64,000 nucleotides of DNA. It comes from Cacajao melanocephalus (Eukaryota; Chordata; Mammalia; Primates; Pitheciidae). The stretch lies in NCBI GenBank assembly GCA_963573385.1, contig CAUYLG010018019.1, forward strand, positions 1-64,000. Reading direction: 5' to 3'. Shown here one piece after another: positions 23,913-34,051 of the stretch (within the stretch, counting starts at the first letter, position 1; each line of letters opens with the position of its first letter). The notes beneath the pieces were generated by a model. It did not search any database. It worked only from the letters and a program-made list of their open reading frames with translations, and was not told the DNA's origin. Made by a program: the position numbers and the translations under genes.

Positions 23913-24671
23913 CGGTATTAATCCATTTTCATGCTGCTGATAAACAAATACCTGAGACCGGAAAGAAAAAAAGGTTTAATTGGACTTGCAGTTCCACATG
24001 GCTAGGGAGGCCTCAGAATCATGAGTGGAGGTGAAAGGCACTTTTTTAAAAAAAAATATTTATTATACTTTAACTTCTTGGGTAAGTGTGCAGATCATGC
24101 AGGTTTGTTACATAGGTATACATGTGCCATTGTGGTGCTTTGCTACATCTATCGCCCCTTCATCTACATTAGATATTTCTCCTAATGCTATCCCTCCCAA
24201 ATCCCCCAACCCCCTGCTATTCCTCCTCTAGTCCCCTAACCCCAGGCCCTGGTGTGTGATGTTCCACTCCCTGTGTCTGTGTGTTCTCATTGTTCAACAC
24301 TCACTTATGAGTGATAATATGTGGTGTTTGGTTTTCTGTTCAGTTTGCTGAGAATGTTAGTTTCCAGTTTCATTCATGCCCCTGCAAAGGACGTGAATTC
24401 ATCCTTTTTTATGGCTGCATAGTATTCCATGGTGTATATGTGGAAAGACATTTTTTACATGGAAGCAGCAAGAGAAAATGAGAAAGAAGCAAAAGCAGAA
24501 ACCCTTGATAAGCCCATCAGATCTTGTGATAAGCTAACACAAGACTAGCACAGGAAAGACCAGCCCCCATGATTCATTTACCTCCGCCTGTGTCTCTTCC
24601 ACAATACGTGGGAATTCTGGGAGACACAATTAAAGTTGATATTTGAGTGGGGACACAGCCAAACCATATCA
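23913..24671 (-). repeat. MaLR LTR, right copy, split by L1
   Basis: The LTR runs from GGTATTAATCCATTTTCATG to about 24047, is broken by an L1 fragment, and resumes at about 24444 to end AAACCATATCA. Removing the insert and one copy of the duplication leaves an LTR of ordinary length. Confidence 0.92.
24048..24443 (-). mobile_element. L1 3' fragment nested in the MaLR LTR
   Basis: An antisense L1 3' UTR plus the very end of ORF2: TATTATACTTTAACTTCTTG, GTTTGTTACATAGGTATACA and GCATAGTATTCCATGGTGTA. It is flanked by AAAGGCACTTTTTT (24034-24047) and AAAGACATTTTTTA (24444-24457), a ~14-base target duplication with a few later changes. The L1 is strongly 5'-truncated. Confidence 0.93.
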
Positions 24672-25365
24672 ACTGGGCTCCACAATATTCATAAAGGATG
24701 CTTGTTCTAGAAGTTTTATAGATTCACCCAGTGACCACTGCTCTAATGTTCACTCACTATTCACTTTAGTTTAAAGGAAACACTTTATTATGTTTTAAAT
24801 CGGCACTTAGGTTCTGATAATTGGTGCAGGTGTTAGGAATTATTTCTTCAAACTCTAAATATTCTTACTATCTCTGTGTTTCATTGCCATCTCTGAATGT
24901 TTTCAGTGATCAGCAATTTATGGTTTATCTATCCCTAAGTGGCCTATCAGCTCCAGTCCAAGGTAGATATAGCAAGGTAATTTTCGAAATGGTCCACATG
25001 TTTTTTATATTTTAAGCAGAACAATCTGACACACTCATAACATGTTTTGATACTTTTACCAAATCAAAAAGCTTTCCTGCCACTGTCATCCTTACTACCT
25101 TATTATCAGCATAATGGACAACCATACAAATGATGAACATCTCCACAAGAAATTTTTACTAGTTTAGAAAATTCTTTATTATTTGAGAAAATAATAAGAA
25201 ATAATAAGCGTACTTCAGGCAGCTCTGTAAAAATATGCGTCATTCTTTCTGGTGAAAAATCAGATTGCCCTAAGTGTCTTTGCAAAAGAGAAGAAAAAGA
25301 AGCTGTCAGCAAGTTCTATCTAAAAAACATTTTCCTTGAGTTTGCTAAACTTTGTTTTCTATGGT
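24672..25365. other. Unique AT-rich sequence, nothing recognised
   Basis: No repeat family or gene seen; ORFs at 24821-25015 and 25106-25312 lack any signature. Confidence 0.5.
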
Positions 25366-25369
25366 TGTT

Positions 25370-25897
25370 AACAGGCAGTCTCCAAGATGGCCACCTATGA
25401 TCCCAGTCTTCTAGTATCAATTCCCCTATAGAAACTCCTCCTGTGACAGATGGGAGGAGCTTGTTCACTGGCTTATAAAAAGTACAGCAAAGTGATGACA
25501 CTTCATTTTTGAAGTCATATTTGTAAAGATGTTAGATTCTGTATTGTGGTTTCTCCTTTCTTTTACTTCTAGTGTTAGGGGAAGCAAGACACCACATTGC
25601 TGTGAATGGTCCTATGAAGAGGCCCATGTGAGACAGTGATGCCTTAGCCTAAAAGCCTAGGAGGAACAAAGCCAGCCATGAGTGAGCACAGAAGTGAATC
25701 CTTCAGGCCTAGACAAGTCTTGAGACGCCTGATTGCTGGTCAACAGCTTGCTACAATCTCATTAAAAAATTTAATTCAGAAACACCCAACTAAGCTATGC
25801 TTTGATTTTTGACACACAGAAATGGAGAAATAAGAAATGTTTATCATTTAAGATGCTACATTTTAGAGTACACAGCAATACAGAACTAATACAATCA
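25370..25897 (+). mobile_element. MLT1-like MaLR LTR
   Basis: Ordered landmarks: GCAGTCTCCAAGATGGCCAC, ATGAAGAGGCCCATGTGAGA, GCTACAATCTCATTAAAAAA, CACACAGAAATGGAGAAATA and GCAATACAGAACTAATACA at the 3' end. Apparently full length. Old and diverged; subfamily not assigned. Confidence 0.8.
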
Positions 25898-27030
25898 CAA
25901 TCGCTACATTTGGAGGAATGACTATTGTCCACTTTATGTAATTTCATCTCATTGCTGTTTTTGGTTACTAGCTAACCAAGGCTATCATACAAGATTTATG
26001 CAGTCGCTATTTTTGCAATAAAAGTCTTACTTTTATTTCTCCAGGATTATATAATGGTGAGAATAAAGCTTCCTCCAGGTTTATAGTAGTTAGGGGAAAT
26101 ACAGCTTTTATCTTAACTACTATGCTTTTATCTTACTTAGCTTTTACCCTAACCAAAAAAAAAAAAAAAAAAATTATAAGATGTAAAGGCTTAAATAAGA
26201 TTGATGGTTCTTGTCATTGTTATTGCTGTTTTCCCTTTTACTTCATAGTCTGGAAGTTAGTGGCTCTATTTGGAGGATTATCTCAATTTCACAAAGACCA
26301 TTAGAGTCCTAAGGTCTTTTCATCTCTTTACCAAATAGTCTCCTATTCACATGGACGCAGTCTTCCATATCCATATCTATATACATGCACAAAAAGAAAA
26401 CAAAGGAAAGAAGAACACCCATATGTTACAATCAAGACACAGAAGTGGCATGTACCAACCCAACTTTTACCACATAATATGAGGGAAGATGGAAAATGTA
26501 GTCCACTCATAGGTATATGAGCAACATTCAACTATTATAAACGTAAAACAAAACAGATATTGAACAACAATTAGAAGTATGTTGGGGAATTCACATTGTT
26601 TCATATTTTCCACAATCTGCATATTTGATGCAAACTCACTCCACAAAACCAATTAAATATCAGCAAGGAAGACATTGTAAACTGTTCATTTAGATAACAG
26701 TGACACTGTTTTTTAAAAAATTATTCATTATATATGCATTAATAGTGTTCCATTATTGAAATAACAACAAATTCCTTGGAAAATATGTTAGCAATTTGTG
26801 TATGAAGTACTTTCTTTTGCCCCACATCCACAGATGATAGACTGATGGAATCTTGCAACCTTTATCACAGTGACTGGGAATGACTGCATGGAATACCAGT
26901 ATTTAGAATCCCACGGAAGCACTCCTCTTTATTCACAAACCAACATACCTTGACCCAGTATAGAACCTCATTTACTTTCCTGGATACATGATTAGAAAAT
27001 CCTAGTCTTATCAATTATAGAATTATAGTT
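25898..27030. other. Unique AT-rich sequence with an A-run
   Basis: A 19-base A-run lies at about 26155-26173. No recognisable SINE or pseudogene body precedes it, so I do not call it a retrocopy tail. Short ORFs look random. Confidence 0.5.
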
Positions 27031-27244
27031 ATTATTGCTGTGCAACAAACAACCATAAGCTAAGGCTTAAAATAAAAATTTAATATTAACTTTTATATTT
27101 CTGTAGACTGTACTCAGTTCAACAGTTCTTGTGTGTGATCTGTAATGTATTTGCTATCAGATCGTGGCTAAAACTGCAGTCTTTTGGAGGCTCAAATTGG
27201 CTGAATGAGCCAAGAGAGGTTACACACCAGCATACATGTACTGA

Positions 27245-27735
27245 TACTTCAAGTATGGTAGAATAGTGCCCCCTTTATGCCAAAATAAATGTGCATACCT
27301 GATAATCCCTGCACCATGTGAATATTTCACAAAAGGGACTTTCCACATGTTATTATCAAAAGGATCTTAAAATGAAGAGGAATATCCTGGACTATCTGGG
27401 CGGACTCATATAATCACAAGGGTCCTTAAAAGAGAGGGGCAAGACAGAGGGGAAAAAAAGGTATGACCAAGCAATAGAGGTTGAAGAGATGTCATTATTG
27501 GGAAGTGGCCTAAGAAGCTAAGAAATGCAGGTGACCTCTAGATTCTAGAAAAGACAGAGAAAGCGATCTTCCTTCCAAAGTCTCCAGAAGGGTTAGACCT
27601 ACTGACACCTTGACTTTAGCCCACAGTTACAATTTTTTAATTCTGATCTCCACAATTATAAGATAATAAATTGTGTTGTTTTAAGCCACCGGATTTGCCA
27701 TGATTTGGTACAGCAGCAATAAGAAACTAATTTCA
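27245..27735 (+). mobile_element. MLT1-like MaLR LTR nested in an older repeat
   Basis: Landmarks in order: GTAGAATAGTGCCCCC, GGACTATCTGGGCGGACTC, ATCACAAGGGTCCTTAAAAG, CTACTGACACCTTGACTTTA, TGTTGTTTTAAGCCACCGG and CAGCAATAAGAAACTAAT. These are typical of MLT1 LTRs in sense orientation. Confidence 0.82.
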
Positions 27736-27925
27736 ATATAAGGAGTGGAATAATTGGGTTCTCTCTTCCTCTATGAGGCCATTCCATATGACAATCTTGA
27801 GCTCTTTCACAGTGAGCTACTCTCAGGTTAACTGGACTTTAAACTTGGCAGTTGGCTCTCCTCCCCTGTGTTCCTAGACATTAGGAAGCAGAAGTTCCTC
27901 GTACTCTTTATTCTGTTGTTTTCAA

Positions 27926-28018
27926 TTTTTTTAGAGATAAGGTCTCGCAATGTTGCTCAAGTGATCTTCAGCCTTCCAAAGTGCTGGGATTAGACGCATG
28001 AAGCACTATGCCTGCCTC
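27926..28018 (-). mobile_element. Short Alu/FLAM relic
   Basis: TTTTTTTAGAGATAAGGTCTC followed directly by GATCTTCAGCCTTCCAAAG and GTGCTGGGATTAGACGC. This is an Alu left-monomer-like sequence with its middle deleted. Loose similarity between flanks (GTACTCTTTATTC and GTTACTCTCAAAT) could be the remains of a target duplication. Confidence 0.75.
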
Positions 28019-28150
28019 ACGTTACTCTCAAATACTAGAACTGAAAGTGATACAGCAAGACTCAGATACATTCTGCTAGTTATAGAGTAATCACAGGTCT
28101 GAGACAAACTCAGCTTTTGGTGGAGGCTGGCCATCTTTAACCTACCCTCT

Positions 28151-29555
28151 GGGCACATATTATTTTCATTTCTTGTAAATACAAAACGTATTAACCTCCT
28201 CCTAAAATTCCCAAAATTTTATGCCATAATGAAATCAATTTCAGTTTTTAGTTCACAATCTTGTCATTTAAACCAGTTACAGGTGAAGATAAGGCTCCTT
28301 GTATTTGGATTCTTGAGTATTACTTCTGTTTTTTTTTTTTATGTTATTTCTGTTATTTCTTTTTACGTAAATATGCAAACTAAAGGAGCAACCCATCTGT
28401 CCTGACATACAATGGGAAGAGGCATGGGAACCTGCAGTAGATGACTCTTATTTCAAAGTAAGGAGAAACAGGAAAGTATGCAGAAGTCACAGGTCCAGGG
28501 TAATTCTAAAATACAGTCAGTCTGTTGTCACTTCTTCCTTGATTAGAGTCCAGCCCTGCTCTGTGAGTGTGGTTCTATGTGGATCCTCACTCCACCTGCT
28601 AAGCTCTGGTTTTGAAATCACATTCTTTTGCATATTAAATGGTCCTCCTTCCTTGCCTCCCTCCCTCCCTCCTTCTCCCTTTCTCTCTTTTCTTTCTTTG
28701 TCTTTCTTTCTTTCAAGTTGAGTAGACTTCATAGCCTGCTTCCACCTATAACAGAATTGATGCTAATATTGTAATTGTTTTAGGGCACCACAAACTGTAC
28801 CCATAAAAGATGATGATGCACTTAATTTATACATAAATTAGTCAAAATAGGTAAAATTACTTTAAAAATTTTTGGACTTCAAATTATAACTCACTTCATT
28901 AGACAAGTCACCCAAGTCAGTGTGTCACAGGACAATACCCTTGAGAATCTTACAGGACTGCTTGTCTAGCAGAGAGGATTTATGAACCACTGCATGACAT
29001 GTTTCTGATGGTTTAACTGAATATCTCAGAGTGTCATTCTAAACGTGACCAGTGTCCTGAATTCATTGGTTGCCCTGAAGACAATTTTTTATTTTAAGAG
29101 TATTTTCCTGGGAGAGATTGGAGATTAGCAAACATTTCATTTTTTAACACAACAAATCCTGCCTCAGAAACAATTTTCTCTATATTCTACTTTGAAATGG
29201 AACATTTTCTTCTTTAGTTTTTTTCTTTACCTGTACATTATTAAGCAGAGCTATAAGAAACCAGATGGGCTTTATAAAGTTCTACCTGGAAATTTACTTA
29301 GCGAGGTCCACAAATTCAGTAGAAATATATTCTACTTCCACTTTAGAACACATGAGGGTATGACCAATTTTTGTCACTAATTAACATATTTTTGTAAGTA
29401 GTCTCCTAACAAATTGCTACCTGTCATTTATGAACAGTCTTTCTAAGGCCTTTCAAAGAGGCCTGCTGTCCATTCCCAAGCCAATCTCACATGTCTTCAT
29501 TAAGGAAAAAAATCACAGCAGCAATTAACTCTCACAAATTAATTTTTTTTTTCTG
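28151..29555. other. Unique sequence with a CT-rich tract
   Basis: Holds a (CCCT)/(CTTT) microsatellite at about 28644-28714. Otherwise I recognise nothing. Serine/proline-rich and arginine/glycine-rich ORFs at 28517-28732 are translations of that tract. Confidence 0.55.
28644..28714. repeat. CT-rich microsatellite
   Basis: CCTCCCTCCCTCCCTCCTTC passing into TTTCTTTCTTTG repeats; strong pyrimidine strand bias, so able to form triplex (H-DNA). Confidence 0.88.
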
Positions 29556-29559
29556 ATTT

Positions 29560-30265
29560 AAATATTTCTGTGTAACAAATCACTCCCAAACCTTATGGAA
29601 CAGACAACCTCTCAAAGCAAAAATTTGTCATCATGTCTCATATTTCTGATAGTTAATTGTCTGATGTGGATATTGCATGCTTTTGGTTTCTCATGTGGAT
29701 GCAGATAGAAGACAAATAGGACCAGAGTCATGTGTAAGCTTGACTGAGTGAATAGGCTAGATGTGTTCTTTACATATATGCCTAGAAACTCAGATTGGAT
29801 ACCTGGAACATCTGAGGTTTAAGGGTCTCTTCTTTCTCTCTTTCTCTCTCTCTCTCTCTTTCTCTCTCCACCTGTTATCTCTCTCTCCCTATCTCTCCCC
29901 CTTTCTCCCTCTCTCCATGTGTCCCCTTCATGTGGCTTCTCCATGTGGCTAGCTTAGGTTTCCTCACGGCATGGTAGTCTGGTGTATTCAAATCCTTTAA
30001 ATTGAAGCTGGCTTTTCCCAAAGCATGCATGCTAAGACAGCTGGATCAGAGGTTGCCAGTAGCATTAACAAACTGGAGTAGTTTGTTAATTGTGGTTTTT
30101 CTTTGGTGAAAAAGTCACAGAGCCAGTCCACATTCAATTGAAAGGACAATAAACCTCACATCTTGAGAGGAAGAGTGGTAGAGAGTGTACCAGTTTTCAT
30201 CTGGACATGACATTTTGATTCTCTTTTCAAGGAAATTTCACTTGGATAAGGATTAAATTCTGCTC
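29560..30265 (+). mobile_element. Ancient LTR-like repeat with internal CT microsatellite
   Basis: TGTGTAACAAATCACTCCC, then TTGTCTGATGTGGATATTG, then CATGTGGCTTCTCCATGTGG and CAGAGCCAGTCCACATTCA. This is the order seen in an old mammalian repeat class also present at 27.03 kb. A CTCT-rich microsatellite occupies about 29826-29915. Family name not assigned. Confidence 0.5.
29826..29915. repeat. (CT)n-rich microsatellite
   Basis: CTCTCTCTCTCTCTCT with TTTC and CCCT interruptions; inflates the serine/leucine-rich ORF at 29761-29952, which is not a gene. Confidence 0.88.
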
Positions 30266-30319
30266 TTTTATATGCCTTTCTTCTCTAACTCATTTATGAA
30301 TGACTCAAGGCTAGGATAA

Positions 30320-30591
30320 GTATATTAGTCCCTTCTCACACTGCTATGAAGAAATACCCAAGACTGGGTAATTTATAAAGGAAAGAGGTTTGACTCACAG
30401 TTCTGCATTGCTTGGGAGGTCTCAGGAAACTTACAATCATGGTGGAAGGCAAAGGAGAAGCAGGCATCTTTGTCACAGGGTGGCAGGACAGAGTGAGTGG
30501 GAGCAGGAGCAATGCCGGAATCTTATAAAACCATCAGATTTTGTGAGACTCACTCACTATCAGGAGAACAGCATGGGGAAATCTGCCTGAC
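30320..30591 (-). mobile_element. MaLR LTR, truncated (THE1/MST type)
   Basis: Runs from GTATATTAGTCCCTTCTCAC through ACTGGGTAATTTATAAAGG to AACAGCATGGGGAAATC, then stops about 100 bases short of the normal terminus. A different repeat follows directly. Confidence 0.88.
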
Positions 30592-30885
30592 TATCTTCAG
30601 CTGGGATATTGATATTCTGTCTTCAGAATCATACGCAGATTGGGATTTACACCATCAGCTTTCCTAATTCTCAGGCCTTCAGACTTGGACAGGAACCAGG
30701 AGCTACATATCAGTGCTCCTAGGTCTCCAGCTTGACAACTGCAGATCTTAAGATATCTAAGTTTCAAGCCTCCATAATAATGTGAGCCAATTCTTTTTGA
30801 TATATTATACCTCTTTGTCTCTGCCTCTCCATTAATTTTCTTATGAGTTCTATTTTTCTGGAGAACCTGATAGATACAATGAGTT
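30592..30885 (+). mobile_element. 3' half of an LTR-like repeat
   Basis: CAGCTGGGATATTGATATTC, TAATTCTCAGGCCTTCAGAC, CATAATAATGTGAGCCAATT and TTTTTCTGGAGAACCTGAT. This matches the 3' half of the repeat class whose fuller copy lies at 42831-43233. The 5' half is missing, probably lost where the MaLR LTR lies. Confidence 0.6.
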
Positions 30886-31710
30886 AAAAACAAATCAAAT
30901 TTACTGAAAACACAAAAGAATTTTTTTAATATATAAAAACTTCTGTAAGTCAATAAGAAAATAGCAACATGGTCAAAAATGAGCAAAGTATCATAAAAAT
31001 TAAATAATGAAAAACAAAATGATAATATTTGTATTATGTAAAAGATGTTCAAAGTCTTTTATAAGATAAATTTCAATTTAAAATAAAACAAGTTACCATT
31101 TTTCTCCTCTCAGATTGACAAAGATCAAATATTTTACATTATCTAGATATTCAAGAATTGATATAAGAGATACTGCAATAGATTGAATGTGTGTACTGGT
31201 ATTTTTGTACAAAGGATAATTTTGCTACAATCTCCAAATTAAAAGTATACCTATCCTATGATTGAACAATTTTATATCCTAAAACTATATTCATATTTTT
31301 AAAATAATTATGTCGTTTTAGCCTTATTTACTGCAGCATTATTTTTCATAGAAAAACATCATAAACAAATGTTCATCAATAGAAAATTGACTAAATATCC
31401 TATTGTGCACTATGATAAGCAATGACATACTCTCTATCTGTAAATAAACTTAGTTTAAATTAGCCTGCTTGATAATGAATCAGTTATGAAGCTCTTTTAG
31501 AACTAATACATAATAACTTCCAAGTTATTTTGCTACCACTAAAGAAAAGAAAGATGCGCTACAGTGTACTTACTTTATGCTATTATTTGTAAAATAAAGA
31601 CACATGTAAAATGCACATATAGTTTTGTATATACACACACATGAACATATGTACACATGTGCATATGCATGTATTTATGTGTGTATATGTATACATTTAA
31701 TTTCTGATGT
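30886..31710 (+). mobile_element. L1ME/L1M 3' end, sense
   Basis: Shows the ORF2 C-terminal and 3' UTR landmarks of old L1ME: CAGATTGACAAAGATCAAAT, ACTGCAGCATTATTTTTCAT, AATGTTCATCAATAGAAAAT and a 3' UTR with ATTTGTAAAATAAAGACAC. An AC/TG-rich microsatellite lies at about 31628-31698. Highly diverged. Confidence 0.75.
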
Positions 31711-32240
31711 GCTTCTTTGACTATACATGTATGTATACTAACAGGCTGTCCAAAAATTGGCAACTTTAGTTTTGTTCTTCTTAGAATAGAAAGTTCTTGG
31801 ACTGAGCAAAGACTGCAAAAATTTTTGTTGTGCCCAGTTTTCTATATATTATTAATTTTTGACATCTATAAGTATACTAAGTTTTAAATGTTCAGCATAA
31901 TGTGGATAGTGGCATATATCTTTCTCAAATTTAGACTCAATTATTTACATTCCTCAAATAGTGAGGTTTTCATATGACTCTTTAATTATACTCACCTGGG
32001 ACTGAGAGATTTTAATCAAATAAATGGAAAGTGAGTACTATAAAGAAAGCAAGACTTTACATAGAATGGGTAATGTGGAACTGAAAAAATATTGAAGCAG
32101 AGTGAAATTACCCAGTGGCATGTGTAATACAGAATGTATCAACAGGTTTTCCCAGCATGACTGCCATATATTATTAAATTAAGAGAATTCACCCACTATA
32201 ATGATATCACATGTGTTCCACATTCCTACTTACATTACCT
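31711..32240. other. Unique AT-rich sequence, nothing recognised
   Basis: No repeat or gene identified. Confidence 0.5.
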
Positions 32241-32242
32241 GT

Positions 32243-32400
32243 TGATATGGTTTGTCTCTGTGTCCCCAATCAAATCTCAGCTTTAATTTTAACGATCCCT
32301 CACATGTCATGGCAGGACCAGGTAGAGGTAATTGGATTGTGGGGGCAGATTTCCCTACGCTCTTCTCTTGATAGTGAGTGAGTCTCATAAAATCTTTGCA
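32243..32400 (+). mobile_element. MaLR LTR fragment (5' half), sense
   Basis: Starts TTGATATGGTTTGTCTCTG and continues AGAGGTAATTGGATTGTGGG and ATAGTGAGTGAGTCTCATAA, the 5' part of an MST/THE1 LTR. It is the only LTR of this type on the plus strand here. The rest is lost or unrecognisable after about 32400. Confidence 0.82.
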
Positions 32401-34050
32401 GAAATAGTCATTGAGTCATCATGAATCTTGTTTTGATCTCAGGAAGCCTCTTCCTAACAGTTTGTGCAGATTTTCTCTTTTAATGTCTAACTTGTATGTT
32501 TGTTGCTATTATGTAGCTACCAGACTCCTTATAATTACTTCTCACAAAAATCACCATTGTTTTTGACTGTATCCTTAGGCTTGATCACCTCACAAATAAA
32601 GTTAGTCCATTTATAGAGACTAGCAACCCTGCATTTTTCCTTATGGGATAATACTCTGTGCAATTTCTCTAATACTGGCGGCAGGAACAGTGGCTGACTT
32701 CTCACAAAATGATGGCCCTTTTTTATGCATGAGTTATTGGATTGGGGCAATAGTCCCAGGTCTTCTCAACATTTTCCTGCGTGCCCTATAAATGAGCCAC
32801 GGCAAGGTGATTGGGGCCCAAGATTCTTGTCTTGCTGAAGTAGACTTTCCACCCTACCAATGAGGGTGAGATGAGAAATGTCAACAACCTTCCCATTCTA
32901 GGAATGTCAATAGCCTTCCCATTCTAGGAAGGCTGTTCTTAGACTGGGAATCGGGGAGAGGAAACCATTTGTTCTTGACAACACATTCCAGAATAGAGCC
33001 TTCAGTGCCTGGGCTGGGACATCAGACAGGGAATAGCAGATTGCAGAACAAGTGCACAAGATTTTGCTATTCTTACCAAGATTTAGAAGATTTTCTTTAA
33101 TGTTTCTTCATTTGCTTGCTATATGTTACTTGAGCTGAGATTTGAATTTTTAAAAATATAGTTTTCAAAAGTTACGGTTAATTTTCCAAGGAAGATACGC
33201 AAAATATGTAGGCACAATTTAAATGTTCTGATATATCCAAGCTCAGATTAAAGAATTGCAAAAGAAACAATTTGCCACCGATATATTCAAGGTATTTCAC
33301 TCTCAGATAAACAAAGGTACAGACATAGATATACTGAAATATTTTATATCCCACTGGTTACATATCCCAAATAAGATGCAGATGATGAAAAATTATTCTA
33401 TGCATTGTAATAATATATACCAGTTTACACAAGGAATATCCAGCATGATTTCAGGACTTTGAACAGTATATTATAAATCAATATAATTACATTTTAATAC
33501 TATCTTGGCCAGTGCTCAGTGTTGTAGTGCCATACATCTCTGGACACAACCAAAGAGCTATTTCATATCAGGTGCAAGTTAATCCTCATTTTATGTAGCA
33601 TGTTAAAGAGAGCTGGAGGAGACAGCCCACTCTTACTAGAATTACAAAAGTATACATGGAAGTATATTTGTTTTTACTTTTCTTTCTTCTTTTTAAATTA
33701 AGGGTGATTCATTATTCTTTATAAATGAGTTGGAAGAAACTAAATAGATTTAAAAGAAGTCAGAAGATTTTCAATATTGGTAAAGGACAATATTACTAGC
33801 TTAATAGAATAAATGTATGGCTGTAATTTCTTTACATTAAAAATAATAGCAAGATAATCTTAGAAATGCATTAGAGCTACAGTTTTTCATAGAGTTTTAA
33901 GTAATCATAAACATTCTATAGCACTTATTCAAAATTACTTTATTAATTTAAAGTACTTTTAAAGCATTTTTTAGATTTATAAGATAGTACATACACTCAG
34001 CTTTCACATTTTCTAGTTTTACATGTTTGTGCTTGATGGTTTTTAAAGGT
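32401..34050. other. Unassigned sequence; compositional island 32.53-33.06 kb
   Basis: From about 32530 to 33060 the sequence is richer in G+C and complexity than its surroundings, without a repeat I can name. It contains a tandem 26-base duplication (32879-32930). No long ORF. 33060-34050 is AT-rich with nothing recognised. Confidence 0.45.
32879..32930. repeat. Tandem 26-base duplication
   Basis: Copy 1 (32879-32904) and copy 2 (32905-32930) differ at only two positions (CAACAACC versus CAATAGCC). A local slippage or repair duplication. Confidence 0.93.
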
Positions 34051-34051
34051 T

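Larger units (their letters stand above)
21997..24671 (-). mobile_element. MaLR provirus (THE1/MST type), LTR-int-LTR, with nested L1
   Basis: A second complete minus-strand MaLR element. Outer five-base flanks are attgg (21992-21996) and actgg (24672-24676), a probable target duplication with one change. The internal region shares its landmarks with the provirus at 7.67 kb. The right-hand LTR is split by an L1 3' fragment, so this provirus was in place before that L1 inserted. The element has no pol, and its gag-like frames are broken. Confidence 0.93.
27030..28150 (+). mobile_element. Ancient LTR-like repeat, split by an MLT1-like LTR
   Basis: The left part (27030-27244: TGCTGTGCAACAAACAACC, AAACTGCAGTCTTTTGGAG) and right part (about 27736-28150: CTGGACTT, GGTGGAGGCTGGCCATCTTT) together look like one old mammalian repeat of the CTTAAAACAACAAACATTT type. 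Between them sits an MLT1-like LTR, and the right half also carries an Alu relic. I recognise the class but not its formal name. Confidence 0.55.

Noticed and set aside
26155..26173. A-run as the tail of a processed pseudogene
   Set aside because: No gene-like body upstream and no matching flanking duplication.
30597..31052. 151-codon minus-strand ORF
   Set aside because: It crosses the junction between an LTR fragment and the L1ME relic, so it cannot be an old conserved gene. Composition is that of random AT-rich DNA.
32901..32945. Hairpin around GGAATGTCAATAGCC / GGAAGGCTGTTC as a regulatory RNA
   Set aside because: Complementarity is short and imperfect, and is explained by the tandem duplication.
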